A stretch of DNA of 64,000 nucleotides from Gnetum montanum (Eukaryota; Streptophyta; Gnetopsida; Gnetales; Gnetaceae): positions 1 to 64,000 of the forward strand of contig MNCI01000579.1 in assembly GCA_015680685.1 (NCBI GenBank), read 5' to 3'. Both the position numbers and the translations under genes were made by a program. Every line of letters begins with the position of its first letter. The first letter of the stretch is position 1. The notes under the pieces were generated by a model. It made no database searches. It was given only the letters and a program-made list of their open reading frames with translations, and was not told where the DNA came from. Positions 1-10,799 of this stretch are shown in pieces.

Positions 1-278
1 GTACGCTGCGCGTACACGCCGGGCGTAAACATTACATGCTGGCGTATACGCTGGGGCGTACACGCTGGGCGTATACGCCGGGCGTAAACACCGGGCGTAG
101 ACGCCGGCAGATGTCCACTTGCTTCAATCCTTGCTCTCTGACGTAACCTTTATGTTGCCCTTGAAAATCCTGTCGTCGAGCGTCCCTGCCGTACGCTGGG
201 CGTGAACGCTGGGCGTGAACGCTGGGCGTGNAACGCTGGGCGTGTACGCTGGGCGTGTACGCTGGGCGTGTACGCTGG
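1..278. repeat. 13-bp CpG-rich minisatellite in two blocks
   Basis: Two blocks (about 1-113 and 192-278) repeat a 13-bp unit of the form TACGCTGGGCGTG, with variants (TACGCCGGGCGTA, AACGCTGGGCGTG). An approximately 78-bp non-repeat piece separates them. Thirteen is not a multiple of 3, so three units give a 39-bp period and a 13-residue peptide repeat if translated; I regard that frame as incidental. The block is GC- and CpG-rich while the rest of the window is CpG-poor. One ambiguous base (n) lies at 231. Confidence 0.85.
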
Positions 279-438
279 TACAACACTTAGAAGATTTTTG
301 TGGTGTTTCAATTTCCATGTGGGAGAGACATTGTTGTTGGTTACAATGTGTGTGATTTGATATTTTTTAAAGAATATATCATTAATACCTTTTATAGTGA
401 TCTTATATGATATAACTAATCTAGCTAACTAGCACCAT

Positions 439-456
439 TCCTTGGCAATGATGCCA
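439..456 (-). other. Primer-binding site, tRNA-Asp type (left-end LTR)
   Basis: On the minus strand this 18-mer matches the complement of the 3' end of plant tRNA-Asp (consensus TGGCGCCGTTGCCGGGGA) except for C-to-T/G-to-A type changes. One base separates it from the LTR beginning at 458. The 300-438 stretch resembles the leader between PBS and gag in copy B, but no gag is reached before the minisatellite. Confidence 0.75.
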
Positions 457-457
457 A

Positions 458-1108
458 TGATGAGCAACGAGGTACCCCTACACTCAACCATACAAATCAC
501 AAACGTTTACGCATGATCCAGTTAAATTCTATGGATGAGACTAGTTGTGGCATTTAGATTATTATTGTCTGTTTGGAGTTCAATATCTTCCCAGTTGGAC
601 TAGTGGTAGCTTTTTCATGTATGGTTTAGTCCAAGTGAGGCATATTATGTTGTTCCTAATTCTATGCTACTCCTGATAGTAATACAAAGGTAAAATAATT
701 AAACTAATGGACAATGAAAAGTAAAATCTAAATAGCCTATGTGCAATGAGTATCTATCCTTAATCATCCATATATGTCTTGGACCTTGTGGAGCTACTTC
801 TAAGATGGCCAAGCATATGTCATTGGGTGTACCAAATAATACAATTCTGGGTTACCAAATACTTTCACTTAAATGTTCATGATTAAGGTGTACACATTCC
901 ATTTAACAATAGGAACAATAAATAACAATAAATGAAAATTTCTAACAAAATAAAGTATTAAATAATTAAAATTGTAGTATTTATAGGCAAGGTCCAAATG
1001 AGGCAACGTCAAGTATCCGATGTCACTTATTAGTCCTAATGTTGGGTATGTGACATCATCTCCACATCGTGTACCTGATGTTAGGGCCTATCAAATGACA
1101 ACTCATCA
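458..1108 (-). repeat. Gypsy LTR (LTR-A), minus strand, internally deleted
   Basis: The LTR begins TGATGAG (plus reading) and ends ...ACTCATCA. It aligns with the LTR at 44,366-45,348, for example the shared blocks around the 'ccttaatcatccata' and 'ggttaccaa' stretches. It has lost roughly 200-300 bp around 965-985. A TATA-like TTTATAG lies near 982. Its U3 carries decayed GTTGGGTAT-type motifs like those of the LTR at 62.6-63.4 kb. The right boundary is inferred from the TCATCA end. Confidence 0.7.
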
Positions 1109-1144
1109 GACATCATGAGGCTTGATTATGTTGAGATAGCCTTG

Positions 1145-1395
1145 TGTTAGTATGACTTAAAGTCTCAATCTGGGCCTTGGTACCTCCCCATTGTAATGAT
1201 TGTTCTATTATAGCTTCCTCCTCAAGAATTTATCAAATAGATTCCACTTCAGGCTCCTCTTGAAGAGGTCCCATTGCATGGATTTATTCTACCTGTTCTT
1301 GGGCTTATTCTTGGATTCTAGTTCTTGGTCATTTCTCCCTTAGTTGTGAGGATCCTCCTTCCTATGGTCATTTCAGTCTTGGTAACATATGTAAT
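1145..1395 (-). pseudogene. Start of extra post-pol reading frame, truncated
   Basis: The stretch aligns on the minus strand with the start of the extra frame at 49.86-50.08 kb, including the GAxxTGGAATCT and CCTCTxxxAGAGGAxCCTGA blocks. An ATG near 1391 sits in the same context (GATTA..ATG) as the starts at 45,957 and 50,084. About 80 codons remain before the sequence breaks off into the LTR; several in-frame stops are present. It is a remnant, not a gene. Confidence 0.55.
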
Positions 1396-1840
1396 CATAA
1401 CATGACCACAGGTTAGCAAATATTGTGTAACATGAAACAATTTGTAATACCTTATCTCATTAGGAACATTACACCTAGCTAAGTTGTGATTATGGCTAAT
1501 TTGATGAATTTTAATTATTAAATTATTTGTATTTTAATGTTGATAAATGATTATAGTTATATCAAAGGTTGTTGAAAAGGTTAAACTCTCAAAAATCAAT
1601 GGTTTTCGTTATTATTGTATTCATTAACCCTTTGGGGAACAAAAAAAATTCATTAAATCTTAAGGTTTATGGCCCCCACGATGAAGAGCTTGCCTTTGGT
1701 AGCTGTTAGATTGAAGAAAAAAGTGATTTGGACAAACATCTGGAAAGTTATGGGCTTTGGAAGGTTTTGGGTTCTGAAAAATGGCAAAAACTCTTCTCTT
1801 GTTGTGAAGAAATTGATAAAAAATTTTGAAGTATCTGGTG

Positions 1841-1925
1841 GTATTTATAGAGTTTTTTTGTTGCATCGACAGGGCCTAATTGACAAGGCTCTGTTGATGT
1901 GGTTGTTGACCATCATTGACTTTGG
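1841..1925 (-). promoter_or_regulatory. Internal U3-like promoter module of element B
   Basis: On the minus strand a TATA box (CTATAAATAC, 1850-1841) follows a cluster of GTTGA / GGCC motifs at 1862-1925. The same motif pair lies immediately upstream of the TATA box in this element's own LTR (8375-8500). It is placed between the pol-side spacer and the extra frame, about 455 bp before the frame's ATG. Promoter function is inferred from this resemblance only. Confidence 0.45.
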
Positions 1926-3420
1926 TCAAAATTTGAAAATACAAGGAGTTTTTGAATGAAATTAGAGTGAAATGGAAGGCCAAAAAGTCATGAACATGAT
2001 GAAAATAGTAGAAAAGCGTGTTGGAGGTTAGAAAATTTAAAAATTTGAGAAATTTTAAGAAAATTATTGGAGACTAAAGTTTATGAAAGTTGAAGGAGCA
2101 TAGAGCTGGATGCATAATGGAGCATGCGAAAGATAAGATTGTAGCAATTTCTAAGGTAGGGAAGTTAACTATCCAAACCAAGAGATATGCAAGTGGGTCC
2201 TCCCTATAGCAAGCATGCACCCTTTTTGCCCTTACATAGCCTTAACTAAGGAGTCCATGGGCCACACAGTCAATTAATGATTATGAAAATTTAATGACTA
2301 ACTAGAAAGAATCTATCCAAGAATTTGAACACATCAAACTAAGACATTGAGCAGAACATGGAAACTAGAAGTGAGGTGAGTTACGGGTAGCATAGATGGA
2401 TGATCGAGAAGGTGGGATGGAATCACAAATTGAAGTCATAAGAGATCCCTTGTGGAGTTTTGTTTAAAATGATCTAAGAAGATCAAAACCAATAGCTTTC
2501 AGTGACTTCACATTGCCACTCTAAGACCAATCCACCCCCTCAAGATACAAGAGTACTCCCACAAAAAAACCATTGTTCCAGAAAGAGAAGAATAAAGAAG
2601 CAGGAAGTGAAGAGGGCCTTAGTTAGAGGGGACCTTTAGGCATGGGTAACATGTCTCTCTAGTCTCATAACCAGTGCTTGTAGCATATTTTATTTATCTA
2701 AGGGACGTGCTTTGAATTCCCATCATGTTTTTTTTAAAATGGAAACCACACCATGCAAAGACTCTATTTAACTTCTTGTTATTCGTTTACATGAAATGGT
2801 GAGAAGTTAATGAAAACATTCAAGAACTCAAGTAAGTAGAATAGTACAAAGTGTATTGAGTCCCCTTGAAGTCACACCCTATACAAACCTTTGAATCCTT
2901 TCCAATTCTACAAACTACCAAGGTCACAAATCAATTAAAAGTTTGTTTAATGAAAAGGGACCCCAAACTTCCAAAATAAGAAAAACCATATAGTTTGTGA
3001 ATGGGTGGATGTTGTGGACTCACTACCTATTTCAGGAAAAGTAAACCATGTCTTAGTAATTAGACATGAGAATTCCAAAATGGAAACTAGACATTAGCAA
3101 TCAAAATATTAAGCATAAACCACCATTAGTAAGTAGCAATGTTGGCACTATGTCCTATGGTAATAAAGCACTTTTAGTAGCAAAAATAGTGAAAATTCAC
3201 ACAAAAAAATAAATTAAAATATATAAGTATAAAGTATTCAAGAAATAGAAAACATGCTAACAATGTTGTAAAACAAAAAATTGAGAAAATCAATAGAACA
3301 AAAAATCAAAAAGAGGTAAAAATCAACAAAGTGTAAAAAAAACATATGTAAAAAAATGGAAAACTGAGGAACCATGTGTGTGATTAGCACAGATGGCCAT
3401 CTCCCCCATGATTAAGTTGA
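1926..3420 (-). repeat. Conserved non-coding spacer after pol (element B)
   Basis: No reading frame of note. The segment aligns with the equivalent spacers at 14.2-15.6 kb and 46.1-47.4 kb (minus) and at 34.2-34.9 kb and 42.5-43.5 kb (plus). Shared blocks include 'gatgttgtgggctcacta' and a stretch near 2180-2240 beginning 'gcaagtgggtcctcc'. It is therefore part of the gypsy family's internal sequence. Confidence 0.6.
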
Positions 3421-3429
3421 AAGGAGGAT

Positions 3430-6400
3430 ATGCAGAATATAGAGAATGGTTGTTCATTTAATGAGGTAGTAGTTGCGCTGGCTTGTCTTGGCTCCAGGAA
3501 AGGTTTCACTTGTTGGATGTTGATCAAATGCTTTTTATTTTGGATTTAAAAGTTTTAGATTAACAAGGCCCTAAAGGGAAAGGTTTCATCAATTATATAT
3601 GGTCCCTCTCACAACATTTGAAACTTTTTTTTCTAGGGTACATGTGTGGGGTTCCAATAGAGAACCTTATCTCTAGGTTGAAATTTTACTTTTCATATTC
3701 TAAGGTCATGACATTGCTTGTTGAATGCCTTGTGCACTTCATTCAAAGATAGGACCACTAATTAGTTTTCATCTACCACATTCAGATTGATCAATCTTTC
3801 TCTTTGTCCTAGGCTCAGATCAAGGTTTAATTCATAGGTTGTTAAAAGTGTATGAAGCTTAGATTGGATTGGAAGTATTGGAATTTTTCCATACACTAGC
3901 TTATAGGGAGAGTAGCCTATGGGGAGTTTCCACGTTGAGCAGTAGGCCTAGAGGGAATCATTAAGTTTTATGCTCCACTCTCTCCTATATTTGCTTATAA
4001 TTCTTGTTAGGATCTTTGTGATCTCCATATTGGTAACTTCTGCTTGATCATTAGCTTGGGGGTAATAGGGTGTTTTTAATTTATGTTTGATCCCCTAGCA
4101 TTTCATGAGTTTTCAAAAAGTGTAACCTTTAAAATGAGTTCCATTGTTAGAAATCAATGCACATAGCACCCAAACCTATTTACAACATATTTTTGTACAA
4201 ATCTAGTAGTAGTGGATGATGTACAGTGAGTGATAGTTGTTTCTTCTACCAACTTGATGTAGTAGTTGAATACTATGATGATCTATGCCTTTCCATTAGA
4301 CATGGGTGTCATGGGACCTATAAATTTAATACCTCTTATGTCAAAGGGCTCTAGTGGTTGAATCCACTATTGAGGACCTTTCATTCAAGCAGTCATCCCA
4401 CTATCTCATTGACAATGCTCACAAGATTGAACAAATTGGTGGACATCCTTGAAGATTATAGGTCAATAGTATCCTATCATTAGGATTTTTATGCTTATGC
4501 ATCTTTCCACAAAATGGCATCTACAAGGGCCTTCATGAGCATCTTGGAGAACACACAATTAGTTCGTATCAGGCACACACCAACAAACAAGGCCATTGGT
4601 GCATACCTTGTAAAGGTGTTCATTAATTTCCATAAAGTTCTTAGCTTGATGAAGAAACTATTGTTTCTTTCTAAATTCTAGATCTTGTGACATCTCCTGA
4701 GTGAGAAGGTAATTGAGGAACAGTCATACCATTTTGATTCAGTTGGCACTTGGTCATTTATTGCTTTTGTAAAGAGGAGTTCATCTGGAAACTAATCAAA
4801 GAGGAGACTCTCCTTCTTTTTATTATGCCATCTTAACCAAGAGTGATGGTCAATGACCACATTCTTAGTTCCTTTCCAATCTATCATTGTGAGATTGAAT
4901 TCTTGCAAAATCACCAACCACTATACAATACGAGGGCTCACAAATGGCTTATTCATTAGGAAGCAGATGACACTATGATCTATATGCACAAACACTTATA
5001 GCTAAGCGCATAGTGTCTAAACTTTTTGAAATCATACACCATTGTCATCTGTCTTTCTCAATTGTGGTGTAATTCAACTATGCACCCACAATTCTTTGGC
5101 TCATGCAATGATGTAATATGAATGTTTCTTATCATCCAGCTACATAAGCACAACTCCTAAGGCATAATTAGATGCATTCATCATTATACGAGATGTTCTA
5201 TACTAGTCTAGTACCTATAGAATTAGAGTTTCTATGAGTTTGTTTTTTAGCTATTAGAATGCATGTTCACATTCCTTGGTCCAAATGAATGGAGCATCTT
5301 TCTTTGTAAGCTCAACCAATAGCTTTGCAATCTTAGAGAAATTCTTTATGAACCACTAGTAGTAGCCATTGTGTCTAATGAATGATTGAATTTCTTTGAT
5401 TATCTCTTGTTGACATGTGATTGACCCTTATCTTTCTTGGATCTACCTCAATCCCTTTTTGTGAAATTTAGTGCCTCATTACTATGCCCTCTTGGACCAT
5501 TAAATGCCTTTTCTACTAATTGAACCTAAGGTATGTTTCAAAACATCTTATTAGTACTTGATCAAGGTGATCCAGGGCTTTCCCAAATTTAGCCCCATAA
5601 GTAGAGAAGTCATCCATAAAGATTTATACTCCACTACTAATTTGCTGTTGAAAAATACTAAGGACTAGGCATTGGAGTGTTGCAGGGAAATTACACAAAT
5701 CAAACAACATCTTGTAATATGCAAAGTTCCCTAGGGACTCATGAATGTTATTTAGGCCTGATCCTCTAGTGCAATCTGGATTTGGTTATAGGCACTAGAA
5801 CCATCTAAAAAGCTATAATAACAATGCCTAGATATAGTGTCTGACACATGGTCCACAAATGGTAATGGAAAATGATCTTTAAATGTTACCATATTCAACA
5901 GCCTAAAGTAGATGTAGACCTACCACTTACCACCTTTCTTTGGCACAATTACAAGTGGGCTAACCCACTTGCTATTTGTGATAGGATAGATGAACCCAAC
6001 CTTGAGGAGTTGTTTTATTTTCTCTTTGACAATTTGCTTCAACTTGGGATTTAGCTACCTCTGCGGTTGCCTTCTTGGCTTCATGGCTAGGTTAGTGTAG
6101 ATATGATGCTAGCATATCCTGGGATGAATTCTAATTAGCTCAGGATATGACCAAGAAATAGCATTTGACTATTTTTTGACCACCTTCAACAACTTTTCTT
6201 TTTGTTTGAGAGTGAGATTCACATTGATGATAACCATCTTGCCATTGTCTAAAAATGGATACCTCATGCTGGCTAGTAGATTTTTTAACTCTAGGGGATC
6301 TTGCTTGAAACTATCAGATATTTCCAACTCTCCCCAATATGTATCATCATTTTCATCATTAGAGAGTTAGTGATGAGCTTGCTCAAGTTCATCCATGGCC

Positions 6401-7110
6401 TAGACATAGACGCATGTCAGGATCTCAATAGGCTTCATGCATAGTGTGTTGTTATTAGAGTCAGCTGTCAACCACTAGATGCCATCCTATTTTGTGGTTG
6501 CTACATATAGTCACCTTTGGATATTATTTTCATGTGCATACTAATTTCATGCTTTGATGAATGTTCTTTTAATGGACAAAATTTTCTGCATGTAGTTGCA
6601 CCCATTTTTGTTATACATGATTCATGGAACTCACTTCTTCTCAAGTTGTCCAAATTCATTCTTCTTAGATATTTTCAAGGAGAGGTCCATGATGCCCATT
6701 CGTGCATCAATAGTGTTCAAACATGCACATTCCATAATGATGGGGAAGTTTCCTTTGCAATTTTCTACCTTGATCACTAGAAAATTGGTAGGATAGGACC
6801 ATCCACAAACTCTAGTCACAATGTCCTCCACTAATTGCAAAGGAATAGTGATTGATTAGTTTGCAAATTCCAAATGGATATTACTCTTCTTAAGAGGTGG
6901 TAGGTTCTAGGCCTTGGACATGTCATAGGAGATGAGATTGAAACTAGAACTAAAGTTAAGAAGAGCCTTGCATGGCTCATGTCCAGTAATGTGCAAGTAA
7001 ACAAGAGGAATTCCTAGGTTAAATCTTTTCATGGAAAGGTTGCTAGCGTTGATCCAATTGGAGACAACATGAGTTAACATCACAGTGCAAATCTAAGGTA
7101 GCTTCAGCAA
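3430..7110 (-). pseudogene. Gypsy pol of element B (protease-RT-RNase H-integrase)
   Basis: The minus-strand order is protease (about 7110-6640), reverse transcriptase (about 6450-5300), RNase H (about 5250-4900) and integrase (about 4600-3430). The protease active-site DSGSS is decayed to NFSSS near 6960. The RT box reads IFMDDFSTYGAK near 5620-5585, typical of Athila-like elements. In integrase the second catalytic aspartate is Asn (ISNNGTHF, near 4140). Frameshifts and many stops, chiefly TAG, break the frame. This polyprotein would process, reverse-transcribe and integrate the element; this copy cannot. Confidence 0.85.
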
Positions 7111-7169
7111 GAATAAGGGATTGTTGAACCATTTCTCCATCGCAAACTCATGTTGCTTCTTCTAGTGTA

Positions 7170-7467
7170 AATCTCTCCTATGTCATGTTTTAGTGGGACA
7201 ATAGTCCTAGTAATTGTAATCATGCACAAAATACTCCTCTTAAAGATCATGGATGCCTAACTTCGTAAGAGTTTGAAGTAGTATCACAGGCACATATCGA
7301 TCGAAAGGTAATACAATGTTGCCTTCCATGTCATGCCATCACATTTGTTCATCCTAGTGCAAGATGAAGGTGAAATCAGGCACATACTCATTTGGATGAG
7401 TATATAACACTTTCCACTCTTGTGGGACTAGTGGTTCAACATCGTCACACCTAAGAGAAGAAGACAT
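7170..7467 (-). pseudogene. Gypsy gag N-terminus of element B
   Basis: ATG at 7467 opens MSSSLRCDDVEPLVPQEW, followed by the family-typical blocks YTHPNEYVPDFTF and WHDMEGNIVLPFDR, found again in gag at 20.8, 28.1, 41.3 and 62.3 kb. Two stops replace residues around HxDEQMxW. The frame jumps into the pre-protease region near 7170, so the rest of gag, including the zinc knuckle, is deleted. Confidence 0.75.
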
Positions 7468-7600
7468 TTTGCAAAAAAATAGAATATTAGTGTGCTTATA
7501 TAATTATATTATGTGTGAAAATGATGTTAACCTTAGGGTTTTTTCAATGATGTTAATGATATTCACTAATCCTAAATAGCGCATGTTTCAACAAAAGGAG

Positions 7601-7618
7601 TCCCTAAAAATGATGCTA
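7601..7618 (-). other. Primer-binding site, tRNA-Asp type (element B)
   Basis: This 18-mer, read on the minus strand, matches the tRNA-Asp complement; most differences are C/T or G/A changes. One base separates it from the LTR at 7620, the same spacing as at 439, 21229, 41570 and 62537 (minus) and 27827 (plus). Confidence 0.75.
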
Positions 7619-7619
7619 A

Positions 7620-8501
7620 TGATGAGTGGTGAAGGTACCCCTATGCCCAATCACATAAATCACAAAGCATTCACACATGATCTAATTGAATTCCATGGAC
7701 AATGTAGTTTTATGATATACTAGTTCTCTAGGAAGTGAATTGGGTGTTGAGAACATTCATTATCTTCCCAACTACACTTGTGAAGCTCAAGGGTATGGTT
7801 TAAGTGTAATTGATGCATATGATTTTTATCATTTTGTGTTTTATGGTTTTAATACTTGAAATAAATAGAATAAGAAATGAATTAATTTAATGTCTACTTT
7901 AATCTAATTGCCTAACTATTGTGTAACTAGTCCTAACATAAGTATCCAGTCCCACATGCTATACACATCCTAAACACATATAATGTTGCTAGTTTACCAA
8001 GAATTAAGCCCTACTAGGATTTCCAAACATCATATGCATGCTTGAAGCAATAGTACTTATGAATTTACTTAATCGCTATTTAGCTTATCTCGCTTAATTA
8101 CTGAGGAACGTTAAAGAAATAACTAAAAACATTAAATGCATGAATAAAATATTTAAGATATTCAGAATGCTGCAAGGTTTATCAAGAAGCTTATATTTAT
8201 TACCTCACACACTATCATGCATAGGTACAAAAATGCTTAAATAATGATTCATACACTCAATGAGTCTTGCTACAAGAACTCACAAAAATATTCAAACTTT
8301 CAAATGAAAAAACTACAAGAGCTTCACTACAACTATGATAGACTAATGCTTAAAAAATGTGGGTTGTTACATATTTATAGGTAAGAACAGACCCTACATC
8401 GATGGGGCCACATTAATGCATCAAATGATGCATCAACAAAGCCTAATTGATAGGGCCTAGTCAATGAGGCCTCGTTGACTTAGCCAATCTTCGACTCATC
8501 A
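7620..8501 (-). repeat. 5' LTR of element B
   Basis: 882 bp, TGATGAG...ACTCATCA in plus reading. It resembles the LTR at 62,556-63,378 through most of R-U5, but its U3 (8390-8500) has the GTTGA/GGCC repeat type. On the minus strand the TATA box (CTATAAATATG, near 8380-8370) is followed by the R-U5 part. No polypurine tract lies to its right, consistent with a true 5' LTR. Confidence 0.8.
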
Positions 8502-9894
8502 ATAATGACACTTCCTCTCAATTAGACTTATTATTTTCATACATGGCCAAATGGTCATCTTCATCTAGTAGGTGAACTAATGTGCTATCCTTCCCTAATT
8601 TTAATGGAAACAACTAAATTTCAACCTCTATAATGCTTTCTTTAGCAGGCATGCTAGATGACGTTAAATTTGGAAGCTTTGTTATAGACCCAAAGTTGAA
8701 TTTTTCAATTGGCTTCTTAGAAAAACCTTAGACAACCTAAATTGTAGAGGTTATTAATTGGACTTAATATGTGTCTTATGCTTCAAACATGAAGAAATCA
8801 TGGCTCACCTATTTACAAAATGTACTTTCTACATGCTATTAATGTGATCATTATTAAAAAGGTAGGGTCTTTCAATGTTATGGTTGTGTGGATGATATTT
8901 CTTTGTGGTTAAAAAAAATCAAAGGATTTCTGTGAGTGAGACTATGCACTTCACTTACACAATAGTTATTAAAGCCATCTAGTGCTATTAACTTTGGGCT
9001 AAAACCCATAAGTTTCCAATGTCTTTTTTGGATAAGCTCTCAATCAAGCATAAGTTGGTCATTCACTTTGACATAATAAATTTTCCTACACTTTTGTTCT
9101 TTATAGATATTAGATGGAATGTGTACTACTTTGTACTCTAGGGTTACACATACATATGGGTATTTTAGGAAGCTTAATCATGGAATAGAGACATATGCAT
9201 GATCCAAGGCTAAAAGTTAGTGCTTCAATAGATATGATGGATTCAATAATGACCCTACCACTTAGTGAGGTGGTAGTTTATAATAGGCTATATCTTTTAG
9301 ATTAGTGAAGCTCAAATGTTCTTTTGGTTGAACACCCATCCTAGATATCCATGGAAGCTTACATAATAGCATCAAATAATCCACTCTATTCATAAGTTAA
9401 TATCACTTAGCAAAATATTAGGTATTTTATAATGGACTCAAAGGTTACTTTACTTTTAGGCCTTCATTTTCATCTTTTGCATAGGTTTTTCTCTAGAAAA
9501 GTTGATAATAGTTTTTGCCTCTTATCATATCTAGTAGAGAAGCTTTGAAAGAAAGTTACTTATGTTACTCATTTCTATAAAGTTAAAGAAATATCTATCC
9601 TAAATTGAATTTTGAAAATTTTAAGAGAATCTAATAAAAAATGAAAATTTAATTTACTATGAGTCATGGTTAATAGAAATAGAGAAGTAATATAAATTGA
9701 TATCACAAGTAGACCATTAGGGTATTGCAAGTCATGGTATACTAAAATGAAGAATATATAAATATTGATAATTCCATAGATGAATCATAGATCATGGTGT
9801 ATTTTATTTAATTTCGTTAGAGGGCCATAGGTTGTGGTAAAATACCATAAGTCATGGTTGGGGCATAGTTGATATGTGCAATGACCATGAGTTG
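8502..9894. other. No gene recognised (1.4 kb between elements B and D)
   Basis: AT-rich sequence with no convincing long frame, RNA gene or LTR end. Degenerate copies of a 'cataagtcatggt' motif occur at about 9660-9890, and again at 22,165-22,215 on the other side of element D. Confidence 0.6.
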
Positions 9895-10756
9895 TGATGA
9901 GCGGTGGAGTATCCAGCACCAAACCATACTAGATACGAGTGTTCATGAGAAATCCCAGTCAAACTCTACAAATAAGGCAATGTGATTATACTAGTAGTTG
10001 ATTAATATTCATGATTTTTATCTTCCGACATGAGTTAGTAAATTTAATGCGAATGGTTTAACTCATAGTGAGGTATATGATATTGATGTTGAATTGCTCA
10101 TTGGGATCCTAGTAAACATGAAGTGAAAGTAAAGGTTTGTAAATCTAAGTGATAGTAAAAAAAATCTAAACTAGCCTATGTCATGAGTAGCTATTCTTGA
10201 TCTTCCAATCACACCTTCGACTTCATGTAACTACTACTAGGATTACCAAGCACCATACTACTGGGTGTACCAGGTTATAGTACTATTGGGTTACCAAGTA
10301 GTGACACTTACATGCTAGAGATCAATCATACTCACTATACTTAACGACATTAAAAGTAAATTGCAAGTAATGGTAAACATTACCTATGAAAAAAATACAT
10401 AGTAAACTAATTGGAAATAGAAATAAAACTAAGTATTTCTGCAATGATGTAGAGTAATCTCAATCTTTATTACCATGCATGCAATGTGTACAAGTACATC
10501 ATACTTGAATAAATATTCCACTTAATTACAAAAAATCACACTATAGACATATACTACTATGTACTAAATTCAAGAAAACAAACTAAAAAGTTCTATTACT
10601 ATGATATCAAATCTCCTATGGATCCATGTGCATAAGTGTTACTTATATAGGCTAGCATAGACCCCAAAATATCATTTTTATGATAACATATCTACAACAT
10701 CGTAGATACGATGTTGTAACTATGATATCATTGTCACAAAATTTTTGGATTTATCA
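9895..10756 (-). repeat. 3' LTR of element D
   Basis: 862 bp, TGATGAG...TTTATCA in plus reading. The U3 (10,665-10,756) holds inverted ACATCGTAGATACGATGT-type repeats. A TTATATAGG TATA-like box lies near 10,647. It pairs with the LTR at 21,248-22,127, including its matching U3. Confidence 0.85.
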
Positions 10757-10795
10757 TACCCCCACAACTAACTAAAAACTCATCCTTGAGTTAAA
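10757..10795 (-). other. Polypurine tract and pre-PPT box of element D
   Basis: Minus-strand reading ends ...TGTGGGGGTA directly before the LTR, the usual plus-strand primer of an LTR element. It is preceded by an AGGATGAGTTTTTAGTTAG-type box, also present before the tracts at 35,588, 45,349 and 54,006. Confidence 0.8.
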
Positions 10796-10799
10796 ACAA

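Larger units (their letters stand above)
1110..8501 (-). mobile_element. Ty3/gypsy element B (Athila/Tat-like), decayed
   Basis: Read on the minus strand the order is LTR (8501-7620), PBS, gag N-terminus, protease, RT, RNase H, integrase, a 1.5-kb non-coding spacer, a promoter-like module and the start of the extra reading frame. It then abuts LTR-A, which belongs to a different LTR subfamily. Most of gag and most of the extra frame are deleted. No polypurine tract and no target duplication could be found, so this is a deleted or recombinant copy. Confidence 0.75.

Noticed and set aside
1-278. CRISPR array
   Set aside because: Units are contiguous 13-mers without unique spacers, in plant nuclear DNA.
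32-318. Repetitive frames over the minisatellite (13-residue repeat peptides)
   Set aside because: They arise from a 13-bp tandem array read in phase every 39 bp. There is no start context or homology, and an ambiguous base lies inside.
1669-1959. 96-codon plus-strand frame
   Set aside because: It lies antisense to the element B spacer and module and has no homologue in the equivalent spacers.
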